Assembly: GCA_016201065.1 (NCBI GenBank)
Contig: JACQDL010000059.1
Span: forward strand, 22,623-86,622
Direction of reading: 5' to 3'
Length of the DNA stretch: 64,000 nt
From: Actinomycetota bacterium
Lineage (GTDB): Bacteria > Actinomycetota > Actinomycetes > Mycobacteriales > JACQDL01
In this document: one piece after another, positions 1-7,702 of the stretch
Numbering within the stretch: position 1 is the first letter of the stretch
Layout: each line of letters starts with the position of its first letter
Translations under genes and position numbers: made by a program
The notes under the pieces: generated by a model
The model's database searches: none
What the model was told of the DNA's origin: nothing
The model's input: the letters and a program-made list of their open reading frames with translations, nothing else

Positions 1-2
1 GG

Positions 3-689
3 GACGACCAGTTCGCCAACCTGACCAAGAACGTCACCGACGCGATAGGCCGTAACCAGGGCACCCTCGCCTCCGGGTTGTTCGCCACCGCGAGCACCGC
101 CGTGGAGGCGGTTGGTGGCATCCTGCTGACCACCTTCAGCACGTTCTTCCTGCTCCGCGACGGACCGTTGATCTGGTCCTGGCTGGTGGGGCTGTTCCCG
201 GCCCCGGCCCGGGGCGACGTGCGGGCCGCTGGCGGACTTGGCTGGCAGACCCTCTCCGGGTACGTGCGCGGCATCGTCGTGGTCGCCCTCGCCGACGCGG
301 TGTCGGTCACCGTGGTGCTGCTGGTCGTCCGGGTGCCGCTGGCGATCCCGCTGGGTGTGCTGGTCTTCCTCGCCGCGTTCATCCCGCTGGTCGGGCTCAC
401 GGTGATCGGCGCGCTGTGTGTGCTGCTCGCCCTGATCTCACACGGCCCGGGCGCCGCACTGGTCGTGCTGGTCTCCATAGTCCTGCTGGTACAGGCCGAA
501 GGACACCTGCTGCACCCGCTGGTGATGAGCCGGGCGGTACGGATCCACCCGCTGGCGGTGGTACTCGCGGTCACCGCCGGCACCCTGGTCGGTGGCATCC
601 AGGGCGCGCTGATCGCGGTGCCGGTGGTGGCCGTGCTGCACACGCTCGGCAGGTACCTCCGCGCGCCCCGGAGTCACGCCGCGGTGTGA
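3..689 (+). CDS. AI-2E family transporter, C-terminal part (5' end outside window)
   Basis: The frame is open from base 3 with no stop, so the gene starts upstream of the window; an internal TTG at 78 is not a credible start. The visible 228 residues contain several long hydrophobic segments, among them one around FSTFFLLRDGP and a paired hairpin around ALISHGPGAALVVLV, followed by the HPLVMSRAVRIHPLAVV stretch that is typical of the AI-2E/PerM-like permease family (PF01594). These are polytopic inner-membrane proteins of mostly unproven substrate. It ends 24 bases before the convergent acyltransferase gene. The family call is good; the transported molecule cannot be told from sequence. Confidence 0.85.
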   Translation, partial: DDQFANLTKNVTDAIGRNQGTLASGLFATASTAVEAVGGILLTTFSTFFLLRDGPLIWSWLVGLFPAPARGDVRAAGGLGWQTLSGYVRGIVVVALADAVSVTVVLLVVRVPLAIPLGVLVFLAAFIPLVGLTVIGALCVLLALISHGPGAALVVLVSIVLLVQAEGHLLHPLVMSRAVRIHPLAVVLAVTAGTLVGGIQGALIAVPVVAVLHTLGRYLRAPRSHAAV

Positions 690-712
690 CAGGTCGAGAC
701 GCCGCCGGTGGT

Positions 713-1579
713 TCAGAAGAAGACCGACCGGCGCCGCTGGAGCAATCGGTACAGGGTCTGCTGGATCGTCTCCCGCACCCGGTCGGTCAGGTCGAAGATC
801 AGCATCGGGTCCTCGGCCAGTCCCGCGGTCTCGATCGGCTCACCGAACTCGATCAACCACTTGCTGGGCAGCGGGACGAGGCCGAGCGGGCCCAGCCACG
901 GGAAGGTCGGCGTCACCGGGAAGTAGGGCAGACCCAGCGCCCGGGCCAGGGTCGAGGCGTTGGCGAGGTTCGGGTAGATCTCCTCCGACCCGATCACCGA
1001 ACACGGGATGATCGGCGTCCCCGTCCGCAGCGCCGCGCCGACGAACCCGCCCCGGCCGAAACGCTGGAGCTTGTACCGCTCGGAGAACGGCTTGCCGATG
1101 CCCTTGAACCCTTCCGGCCAGACCCCCACCAGCTCGCCCCTGCGCAGCAGCCGTTCGGCATCGGGGTTGCACGCGAGCGTGTTGCCGACCTTGCGGGCGA
1201 GCTCGCCCAGCACCGGGGTCTGGAAGACGAGATCCGCGCCGAGCCCACGCAGGTACCGTCGGGCCGGATGCTGATCGTGCACCGCGAGCTGCACCATCAG
1301 CGCGTCCATGGCGGCCAGCGTGCCGGCGTGGTTGGACACCACGAGCGCTCCACCGGTGCTCGGCACGTGTTCCATCCCGATGACCTCGACCCGCCACCAC
1401 CACCGGTACAGGGGCCGAAGCATGGGCAGGAACACCTGCTCGGTCAGCTCGGCGTCGAAGCCGAACTCATCGACCTCGTAGTCGCCGGTCAGCCGTCTGC
1501 GCAGGAACGCCAGCGCCTCGGCCACCCGATGCTGCCACTCGTCGTGGGTCTCCGCTCCGGCGACGTCGGGCTCATCCAT
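713..1579 (-). CDS. lysophospholipid acyltransferase-like protein (PlsC family)
   Basis: A 288-residue protein of the glycerolipid acyltransferase superfamily (PF01553), expected to move acyl chains from acyl-CoA/ACP to a lipid acceptor at the membrane. Visible motifs are VVSNHAGTLAAMD (block I), VWPEGFKGIGKPF (block III, with the EG pair) and TPIIPCSVIGSEEIYP (block IV). The His-to-Asp spacing in block I is seven residues rather than the classical four, so this is a divergent branch. The ATG at 1579 overlaps the end of the upstream SDR gene by 8 bases, which favours it over the in-frame start at 1621. The pair matches Rv0501-Rv0502 of M. tuberculosis as I recall it. Substrate is unknown. Confidence 0.85.
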   Translation of the reverse strand: MDEPDVAGAETHDEWQHRVAEALAFLRRRLTGDYEVDEFGFDAELTEQVFLPMLRPLYRWWWRVEVIGMEHVPSTGGALVVSNHAGTLAAMDALMVQLAVHDQHPARRYLRGLGADLVFQTPVLGELARKVGNTLACNPDAERLLRRGELVGVWPEGFKGIGKPFSERYKLQRFGRGGFVGAALRTGTPIIPCSVIGSEEIYPNLANASTLARALGLPYFPVTPTFPWLGPLGLVPLPSKWLIEFGEPIETAGLAEDPMLIFDLTDRVRETIQQTLYRLLQRRRSVFF

Positions 1580-2648
1580 CGGCACCCCCGGCCGGGCCGC
1601 AGCCGGCCCGGGCCAGCACACCCCGCGCCAGCTGCTCGGCCCGGGCCAGCAGCGCCGGATCCAGCACCGGCGGCAACGTCGCGGACCGCACGAAGTCGTC
1701 GAAGGCCTGCGCCGTCGTGTACGTCGGCAGGTAGCCGAACCGCGACTTCAGCCGGGCGTTGTCGACGACCCGGCCAAAGTGGAGGTAACGGATGTTCTGG
1801 GCAGAGAATGCGAAACCAGGGCCGAGTCGGGTCAACAGCGTCATCGCACCCATCCCGCGGCTGGGCACCGGCAGCATGATCCGCCCGGAACGCCGGATCA
1901 CCTGCGACAGCATGAGGACCCCATCGGCACCGACGTTGAAGGTCCCCGGCCGGTCGGTGGTCGCCGCCAGCTGCAGCACATCCAGCCCGTCGTCCTCGTG
2001 CAGCAGCTGCACCCGCGGGTCGTAGCCGAACACGGTCGGCACCACCCGCCGGGACAGGTAGCGGGTGAGCGGGCTGGCCACGTGCGGCCCGATGAGGTTG
2101 GCGAACCGCAGTACGGTGAGGCAGACCTCCGGCCGGCGGCGGCCGAAGCCCCGCAGATACCCCTCGATGTCCACCGCGTCCTTGCCGTAGCCGGCACGCA
2201 GCGGTGAGCGCGGCTCGGTCTCCTCGGTGAACATCGCGGGGTCGCTCGGACTCGCGCCATACACCGCCGTGCTGGACTTGACCACGAGGCGGCGTACGGA
2301 CGGGGCGTTCTGGCACGCCGCGAGCAGCTGCATCGTGCCAATGACGTTGATCTCTTTGGCGGAGGCCCGGGAACGCGACGGACCGGGCGCGGAGGTGATG
2401 CTCAGGTGCACCACCGTGTCCACCTCCGCCGCCGCGATCACCTTGGCGATCAGCGGGCTGCGGATGTCGACCCGCACGAACTCGGCACGCCCCAGCACCG
2501 GGGCCAGCTCCCGGGATGGGGGTACGGCGTCGACCCCGATCACCCGGTCGATGTCCGGGTCAGCCGCCAGCCGACCCGCCAGCCGACCGGCCAGCCGGCG
2601 GCCAACACCGGTGATCAGCACGACCTTGGGTGGCATCGGCACCCCCAT
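1572..2648 (-). CDS. NAD-dependent epimerase/dehydratase family protein (extended SDR)
   Basis: A 358-residue extended short-chain dehydrogenase. The N-terminal Rossmann motif is seen as LITGVGRRLAGRLAGRL, followed by an acidic VIGVDAV strand end, DIRSPL and VDTVVHL, all typical of nucleotide-sugar epimerases. The catalytic YxxxK motif is not evident: the expected place reads RAGYGKDAVDIEGYLRGF, with no Lys four residues after Tyr. It is therefore probably not a standard UDP-sugar epimerase even though the Rv0501 homologue is annotated galE2. ATG at 2648 has GGAG five bases upstream; ATG at 2636 is an alternative. It is coupled to the acyltransferase downstream and lies 50 bases after the bS22 gene. 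Confidence 0.85.
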   Translation of the reverse strand: MGVPMPPKVVLITGVGRRLAGRLAGRLAADPDIDRVIGVDAVPPSRELAPVLGRAEFVRVDIRSPLIAKVIAAAEVDTVVHLSITSAPGPSRSRASAKEINVIGTMQLLAACQNAPSVRRLVVKSSTAVYGASPSDPAMFTEETEPRSPLRAGYGKDAVDIEGYLRGFGRRRPEVCLTVLRFANLIGPHVASPLTRYLSRRVVPTVFGYDPRVQLLHEDDGLDVLQLAATTDRPGTFNVGADGVLMLSQVIRRSGRIMLPVPSRGMGAMTLLTRLGPGFAFSAQNIRYLHFGRVVDNARLKSRFGYLPTYTTAQAFDDFVRSATLPPVLDPALLARAEQLARGVLARAGCGPAGGADG

Positions 2649-2698
2649 CTCGGCTCCGGCACAACCGTCGAGGGCCCGGGCAGGAGGCTCCGCGTGGG

Positions 2699-2797
2699 CT
2701 ACTTCTTGTTGCGCCGCTGAACGCGGGTCTTCTTCAGCAGCTTGCGGTGCTTCTTCTTGGCCATCCGCTTACGACGCTTCTTGATCACTGAGCCCAT
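2699..2797 (-). CDS. 30S ribosomal protein bS22 (AURKAIC/COX24-like, 32 aa)
   Basis: A 32-residue, extremely basic peptide beginning [18 protein letters not shown] and ending VQRRNKK. This is the actinobacterial protein annotated as Rv0500B in M. tuberculosis and found as bS22 in mycobacterial small ribosomal subunits, where it sits in rRNA near the decoding region. About two thirds of residues are Lys or Arg. ATG at 2797 is preceded by a GAGGGACG ribosome-binding site. It sits between the HTH gene (107 bases upstream) and the SDR gene (50 bases downstream), the same order as in mycobacteria. It is easily missed by gene finders because of its size. Confidence 0.93.
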   Translation of the reverse strand: MGSVIKKRRKRMAKKKHRKLLKKTRVQRRNKK

Positions 2798-2831
2798 GGA
2801 GACGTCCCTCGAGAAGATCCGTGCACGACAG

Positions 2832-2857
2832 GCGCGCGCCGCGTCTGCGGCGCGCGC
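2832..2857 (-). terminator. Perfect GC hairpin between HTH gene and bS22 gene
   Basis: Bases 2832-2842 and 2847-2857 are perfect inverted repeats (11-base arms, GCGCGCGCCGC type) around a 4-base loop. The hairpin lies in the 107-base gap between the HTH gene and bS22, about 35 bases upstream of the bS22 start on the minus strand. There is no U-tract. It could stop most read-through from the HTH gene, act as an attenuator, or stabilise the 5' end of the ribosomal-protein message. Confidence 0.6.
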
Positions 2858-2904
2858 AGAACGCTCAGCCTACCCGCAGGCGGCGCCGAACCGCCGGGCG
2901 CCGG

Positions 2905-3168
2905 TCAGCTCGCCTCGATGAAGGCGCCACGAAGGTACGCGTGCACCGCTCGCTCCGGAACCCGGAACGACCGACCGACCCGTACCGCGGACAGATCACC
3001 GGAGTGCACCAACCGGTAGACGGTCATCTTGGAGACCCGCATCAGGGACGCGACCTCCGCGACGGTCAAGAACCTCACCTCGCTCAGGCTCGAGTCGGAG
3101 CGTCGCGGCAGGTCTACGTTCCCGCGCGTCGACCCTCCTGGTGTCCTGGGCGATTCGATGGTGGACAT
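2905..3168 (-). CDS. small helix-turn-helix DNA-binding protein (excisionase/MerR-like fold)
   Basis: An 87-residue protein whose C-terminal half reads FLTVAEVASLMRVSKMTVYR followed by LVHSGDLSAVRVGRSFRV, the compact winged-helix of the excisionase/BldC/MerR type (HTH_17). The first 28 residues look disordered and a later start is possible. It corresponds to Rv0500A in the proC-Rv0500A-bS22 order. Despite the excisionase family label there is no integrase or attachment site nearby, so it is better read as a conserved chromosomal DNA-binding protein. Target unknown. Confidence 0.88.
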   Translation of the reverse strand: MSTIESPRTPGGSTRGNVDLPRRSDSSLSEVRFLTVAEVASLMRVSKMTVYRLVHSGDLSAVRVGRSFRVPERAVHAYLRGAFIEAS

Positions 3169-3364
3169 GCGTCACCGCACCTTCGGCACGTGTCGGGCCG
3201 TCGGCTTCCCCACCGACGGGCGATGACACGCACGTGCTGGAGTCGAGAGTAGCGGGACGGGTGTGACCACTGCGACAGCTCACCCGGTTGGTGCACGGTC
3301 GGATGAGACCGCGGTACCCGACCGACCGGCCGGCGCGGTCGATGCGGTAGGCGACGGGTGAGGG

Positions 3365-4171
3365 TCACTCGTGCCGCCGGCCGAGCTCCTGGCTGCGGTC
3401 CCGCGCGGCCTCGATCGCCGTGATCAGGGCCGCCCGTACCCGGTGGTTCTCCAGCTCCCGGATCGCGTTGATCGTCGTACCGGCCGGGGAGGTGACGGCC
3501 TCCCGCAGCAACACCGGATGCTGGCCGGAGTCCCGGAGCATCAGCGCCGCGCCGAGCGCGGTCTGCACGATCAGGTCATGCGCGACGGCCCGCGGCAGGC
3601 CGAGCAGGATGCCGGCGTCGGTCATCGCCTCGACCAGGTAGTAGAAGTACGCCGGGCCGCTGCCGGACAGCGCGGTCACCGCGTCCTGCTGCGACTCCGG
3701 CACCCGGACGACCTTGCCGACCTCGGCGAGCAGCCGCTCGGTGAGCGCCAGGTGGTGTTCGCCTGCATGCGGTCCCGGGCTGATCGCGCTCATGGCCGCG
3801 TCGACCAGCACCGGCGTGTTGGTCATCACCCGCACCACCGGCACGCCCTCGGTCAACCGCTTGCCGTAGTACGACGTCGGGATGCCGGCGACGAAGGACA
3901 CCACGAGCGTGTCCGGACCCACGGCCGGGCCGAGATCGTCGAGCAACGCGTCGATGTCCTGCGGCTTGACCGTGATGAGCAGGACATCCGCCTCGGCGGC
4001 CGCCTGCCGGTTGCCGACCGCCCGCACCCCGTACCGCCGGGTGAGCTGCTCAGCCCGCTCGGCACGGCGGGCGGTGACCAGCAGCTCGGCGGGCGGTGTG
4101 CCGGCCCGCAGCACGCCGGCCAGCAGCGCCTCGCCGAGCTTGCCGGCACCGAGCATGGCCAGGATTGTCAT
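3365..4171 (-). CDS. proC: pyrroline-5-carboxylate reductase
   Basis: A 268-residue enzyme that reduces pyrroline-5-carboxylate to proline with NAD(P)H, the last step of proline synthesis. The Rossmann motif GAGKLGEALLAG begins at residue 8, AITALSGSGPAYFY-like ALSGSGPAYFYYLVEA is in the middle, and the P5CR signature VTSPAGTTINAIRELE is near the C-terminus. I chose the ATG at 4171 because it overlaps the proline dehydrogenase stop by 4 bases and gives the standard N-terminus TILAMLGAG; an upstream in-frame start at 4252 would add 27 residues without similarity. Translationally coupled to the gene for the reverse oxidative step. Confidence 0.97.
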   Translation of the reverse strand: MTILAMLGAGKLGEALLAGVLRAGTPPAELLVTARRAERAEQLTRRYGVRAVGNRQAAAEADVLLITVKPQDIDALLDDLGPAVGPDTLVVSFVAGIPTSYYGKRLTEGVPVVRVMTNTPVLVDAAMSAISPGPHAGEHHLALTERLLAEVGKVVRVPESQQDAVTALSGSGPAYFYYLVEAMTDAGILLGLPRAVAHDLIVQTALGAALMLRDSGQHPVLLREAVTSPAGTTINAIRELENHRVRAALITAIEAARDRSQELGRRHE

Positions 4172-5106
4172 CGGGTGTCCACCAGCGAGCGCAGGAAGAA
4201 AGCGACATTCGCCGGCCGCTCGGCCAGCCGCCGCATCAGGTAGCCGTACCACTCGTCGCCGTAGGGCAGGTACACCCGCACCGTGTCGCCGGAGCGAGCC
4301 AGCCGTCGCTGCTCGTCAGGGCGCACGCCGTAGAGCATCTGGAACTCATAGCTGCCCGGTTCCCGGCCGAGGCCACGCGCTCGCGCCCCCGCGATCTCGA
4401 TCAGCCTCGGGTCGTGGGTGGCGATCATCGGGTAGCCGTCGCCGGCGAGGAGCACGTTCAGGCAGCGCACGTAGGAGCGATCCACCTCGGCCGGGTCGGT
4501 GAAGGCGACCCCCGCCGGCTCGTTGTAGGCGCCCTTGCACAGCCGGACCCGTGACCCGGCGTGCGCCAGCTCCCGGCAGTCGGACTCGGTGCGTCTGAGG
4601 TAGGACTGCAGCACCGCCCCGGTGTCCGGGTAGTCGACCCGCAGCGCCCGCAGGATGCGCAAGGTGGAGTCGGTGGTGGTGTGGTCCTCGGCGTCCAGGG
4701 TGACCGTGGTCCCGGCCGTCTTCGCGGCGGCGCAGACCTCCCGGGTGTGGTCCAGCGCGAGCCGTTCGTCGAGCGCCTGCCCGACCGCGGACAGCTTGAC
4801 GCTGACCTCCGCGCCCGCGACGCCGCCGATCGGACGGGTCAGGCCCGCCTCGTGCAGCCGGCGCAGGAGTCCCCGGTACGCCGCCGCGTTCGCCTCGGCG
4901 TGCGCCGGCTCGGTGGTGTCCTCTCCCAGATGGTCCAGGGTCACGCACAGCCCCTGGCTGGTCAGCTCCTGGCTGACGCTGACGGCGTTGTCGGCTTCCT
5001 CGCCCGCGACGTACCGCCGCACCACGCTCCGGCTCACCGGGGCGGTGGTCACCACGCGCTTGAGATGCGCGCTGCGGGCAGCCGCGAGGATCACGGTACG
5101 CAACAT
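4168..5106 (-). CDS. proline dehydrogenase (monofunctional, FAD-dependent)
   Basis: A 312-residue TIM-barrel flavoenzyme oxidising proline to pyrroline-5-carboxylate and passing electrons to quinone. Diagnostic stretches are VSVKLSAVGQALDE, VTLDAEDHTTTD, YLRRTESDC (substrate-binding Arg pair), RLCKGAYNEP, YEFQMLYGVR and RVYLPYGDEWYGYLMRR. No P5C dehydrogenase domain is fused, as usual in actinobacteria. Its stop overlaps the proC start (ATGA), so opposing proline reactions share a transcript. The ATG at 5106 follows the ImmA/IrrE-type gene's stop by 86 bases on the same strand, so a longer operon is possible. Confidence 0.95.
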   Translation of the reverse strand: MLRTVILAAARSAHLKRVVTTAPVSRSVVRRYVAGEEADNAVSVSQELTSQGLCVTLDHLGEDTTEPAHAEANAAAYRGLLRRLHEAGLTRPIGGVAGAEVSVKLSAVGQALDERLALDHTREVCAAAKTAGTTVTLDAEDHTTTDSTLRILRALRVDYPDTGAVLQSYLRRTESDCRELAHAGSRVRLCKGAYNEPAGVAFTDPAEVDRSYVRCLNVLLAGDGYPMIATHDPRLIEIAGARARGLGREPGSYEFQMLYGVRPDEQRRLARSGDTVRVYLPYGDEWYGYLMRRLAERPANVAFFLRSLVDTR

Positions 5107-5192
5107 GGCCCCAGCCTACGACCCGGACCGGCCCCTGGCTGGCGCTGGCTCCGCCCGGTTGGACGGGTGCCTGACACCAGCTTCCTCGTGCC

Positions 5193-6752
5193 TCAGAGAC
5201 CAAGCAGGCGTTCGCGTTCCTCGCCGGCGATCTCGCCAAGGTTGTACAGCCGGTTTGCAAGAGCGGAAACGCTCACCCGGAACGTGCTGGCCAAGGAGGT
5301 GATCGCCGCGCCGTCGGCAACGGGGCGGTCGAGCGGAGCGATCGCACCACGCAACAGCCGTGACGGCATCAAGAACGCCGCGGCGAAGGCGTTGGCCCGA
5401 CGCTCGATCGCGACCGGCGCCCATGGACCGCTCGCAACCGCGAGCTCGCCCCCGTGCTCCCGGTCAAGCAGCAGATGGCACAGCTCGTGCGCAAGCGTGA
5501 ACCGTCGGGCGCCCTCACCGGGACCCCACACGGTGGTGCTGTTACAGAAGACGTGCGGTCGCTGGGTCGGTCCGAACACGGTCACGGCCCGAACGTTCCC
5601 GTCGGACAGATCCACCTCCGAGACCGCGATATCGTGCAGGTCCAACACGGCGCGCACATCCACCCACGGTTCCGAGCCCGCAGCAAACAGCTCGCAGGCG
5701 CGCTCCCCGAGCTGGCTCCCCTGTTCAGCTGGACTCAGCCTGCGGGTCGCCGCTGCCAGCTCGCGCAGCTCGCCGAGGTCGAGCACGTCGAGGCGCTGCG
5801 AACCCGCCGGGAGGTAGTTGTCGACAAGCAGCCTCGCGAGCGTGGTCACATCGCGCGCCGTCATGGACGGGCTGACCGCGCCGAAGAGCAGCCTCGCATA
5901 GGGCGTGCCGTAAGCGATCAGCTCCGAACCCGGCGCGGATCCGGCCAGCTGCTGCCGCACGTCGGCCGGCACGGGTGCTAGTACCGCGTCGAGCTCGGCG
6001 CCGAGCTGGCGGAATCTCTCGGGATCGTCACCCAGGCCAGCCGCCCACGCCAGTCGGATCGACCGCCGCTCCTCAGCGGCAAGGTCCCGCAACGTCGCCA
6101 CCAGGCGAGCGATCCGATCCGAATGTGGGAGGCGGGCTTGGAGCTGCTGGGTCGCGGCCTCAAGGACGGTGAAGAGCGAACGCGTTGCGTCGACAGGATT
6201 GATCAGGTAGGTCCGATCGGGTGTCAGAAAGTAAACGTGTTCTGGCGCGTACTGAAGCGGCTCCCGGCCGGTGGATACCTCGACCCGGTCCTGGAAGCGC
6301 CTCAGGTAAAGATCTGGGAAGAGACCGCCATCGGCTCCGGCTCGAATGTTGTGCCGACGCCACCAGGCCGACCATCGGTCGAGCCAACGGAGCTCGTTGA
6401 CCTCGTCCTGCGACGGTGGCGGCGTCTTGGTCCGCATCAAAGACCTCGCGGCTGACAGGTCTTCGTTTCGAAGTGGTGGCCACTCCTCGTGCAGCAACGG
6501 GTCCCAGTTGTCCGCGAACCACTCGATGAGCGGCAGCATGTACCAATGCACCGTCGGCAGGACCGCGCTCTGCTCGACATGGGCGCAAAGGTTCTCCCCA
6601 CCCGCCCAGATCTCGAAGTACCCCCAAGATGCGCGCTCCTCGGCGGTGGCATGATCGGGGTCGTGTGGGTTGGCCGCGAAGCCGAGCGTCACCGAAAAGT
6701 CCAAGGGATCACCGGCCGTCAGCGCCCAGCGACCCATGCCTTGCACGCTCAC
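5193..6752 (-). CDS. ImmA/IrrE-type metallopeptidase domain protein with large uncharacterised N-terminus
   Basis: A 519-residue protein. The C-terminal region has the zinc-peptidase motif RRFTLAHELCHLLLD (HELCH at about 422-426) and a downstream ERRANAFAAAFLMP that supplies the third ligand, followed by a helical VSVSALANRLYNLGEI tail; this is the IrrE N-terminal-like fold (PF06114). The first 350 or so residues, rich in Trp and Leu, match nothing I recognise. The GTG at 6752 has a strong GAGGAG six bases upstream. ImmA/IrrE proteins usually cleave a repressor; no XRE repressor is adjacent, and the gene interrupts an otherwise conserved order (Rv0498 to Rv0500). It may be a stress or anti-phage sensor acquired here. 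Confidence 0.8.
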   Translation of the reverse strand: MSVQGMGRWALTAGDPLDFSVTLGFAANPHDPDHATAEERASWGYFEIWAGGENLCAHVEQSAVLPTVHWYMLPLIEWFADNWDPLLHEEWPPLRNEDLSAARSLMRTKTPPPSQDEVNELRWLDRWSAWWRRHNIRAGADGGLFPDLYLRRFQDRVEVSTGREPLQYAPEHVYFLTPDRTYLINPVDATRSLFTVLEAATQQLQARLPHSDRIARLVATLRDLAAEERRSIRLAWAAGLGDDPERFRQLGAELDAVLAPVPADVRQQLAGSAPGSELIAYGTPYARLLFGAVSPSMTARDVTTLARLLVDNYLPAGSQRLDVLDLGELRELAAATRRLSPAEQGSQLGERACELFAAGSEPWVDVRAVLDLHDIAVSEVDLSDGNVRAVTVFGPTQRPHVFCNSTTVWGPGEGARRFTLAHELCHLLLDREHGGELAVASGPWAPVAIERRANAFAAAFLMPSRLLRGAIAPLDRPVADGAAITSLASTFRVSVSALANRLYNLGEIAGEERERLLGL

Positions 6753-6806
6753 CAGTTGCTCCTCACGGCACGCCGGCTGACTTGGCCGAAACAGCCGGCT
6801 TGCTGA

Positions 6807-7643
6807 TCAGCGGACCGCGGACCTGGCGCAGGCCAGGTTGAGCCGGGCGAAGGCGAGCGCCTCGGCGAGGTCCGCGTGGCGCTCCTCCCGGCTCGACGCG
6901 TGTCGGGTGTTGACCTCGACCACCACCGAACCCGCGAAGCTCCGGCAGGCCAGCGTGTCCAGCACGTCGGCACAGGGCTGTGTGCCGCGGCCGGGGACCA
7001 GATGCTCGTCCCGGCCGGTCCCGGTGCCGTCGGCCAGGTGCAAGTGCGCGAGCCGATCACCCATCGCCGCAAGCATGCGCACCGCGTCCTGGCGGGCCAC
7101 CGCGGTGTGCGAGAGGTCCAGCGTGAAATGTCGATGACCGTCCAGCGCCGGGTCCCATCCCGGGGAGTACGCCGAGACCTCCCGGCCCCGCACCCGCAGC
7201 GGGAACATGTTCTCCACCGCGAAGATCACATCGGTCTCGTCCGTCATCCGGTCGATGCCGGCGGCGAACCGCCGTGCGTAGTCCCGCTGCCAGCGAAAGG
7301 GTGGATGCACCACCACCGTTCGCGCACCGAGTGTCTCGGCGGCCTGCCGCGCCCGGACCAGCTTGGCCCACGGGTCGGTACCCCAGACCCGCTGGGTGAT
7401 CAGCAAGCAGGGTGCGTGGATCGCCAGGATTGGCACCGCGTAGTGCTCGGACAGCCGGCGCAGCGCCTCGGGGTCCTGGCTGACCGGGTCGGTCCAGACC
7501 ATGACCTCGACCCCGTCGTACCCGAGCCGGGCGGCGACCTCGAACGCGGCCGTGGTCGACTCTGGGTAGACCGACGCGGTGGACATACCAATCCGAGCGG
7601 CCGGCCGCGACACGGCCGGGATCCGTCCGGGAGTCACGGTCAC
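6807..7643 (-). CDS. sugar phosphate isomerase/epimerase-like TIM-barrel protein
   Basis: A 278-residue AP-endonuclease-2/xylose-isomerase-like barrel (PF01261). Likely metal-ligand segments are [28 protein letters not shown] and [18 protein letters not shown]. It is the equivalent of Rv0498 and sits one gene from ppx in the same order. Start is a GTG at 7643 with a GGGTGA-like site just upstream. The actual substrate of this conserved actinobacterial branch is unknown. Confidence 0.85.
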   Translation of the reverse strand: MTVTPGRIPAVSRPAARIGMSTASVYPESTTAAFEVAARLGYDGVEVMVWTDPVSQDPEALRRLSEHYAVPILAIHAPCLLITQRVWGTDPWAKLVRARQAAETLGARTVVVHPPFRWQRDYARRFAAGIDRMTDETDVIFAVENMFPLRVRGREVSAYSPGWDPALDGHRHFTLDLSHTAVARQDAVRMLAAMGDRLAHLHLADGTGTGRDEHLVPGRGTQPCADVLDTLACRSFAGSVVVEVNTRHASSREERHADLAEALAFARLNLACARSAVR

Positions 7644-7702
7644 TCACCCTACGCCCGGACCGGACAACCAGCCCCCGGGCGCCGATCGACCGCTTGGCGC
7701 GG

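Noticed and set aside
2905..3168. Excisionase label suggesting a prophage or integrated element
   Set aside because: No integrase, attachment site or phage genes; the same small HTH gene sits beside proC and bS22 in other actinobacteria.
4561..5817. 418-codon plus-strand frame opposite proline dehydrogenase
   Set aside because: Shadow of the convincing minus-strand enzyme; no motif or ribosome site.
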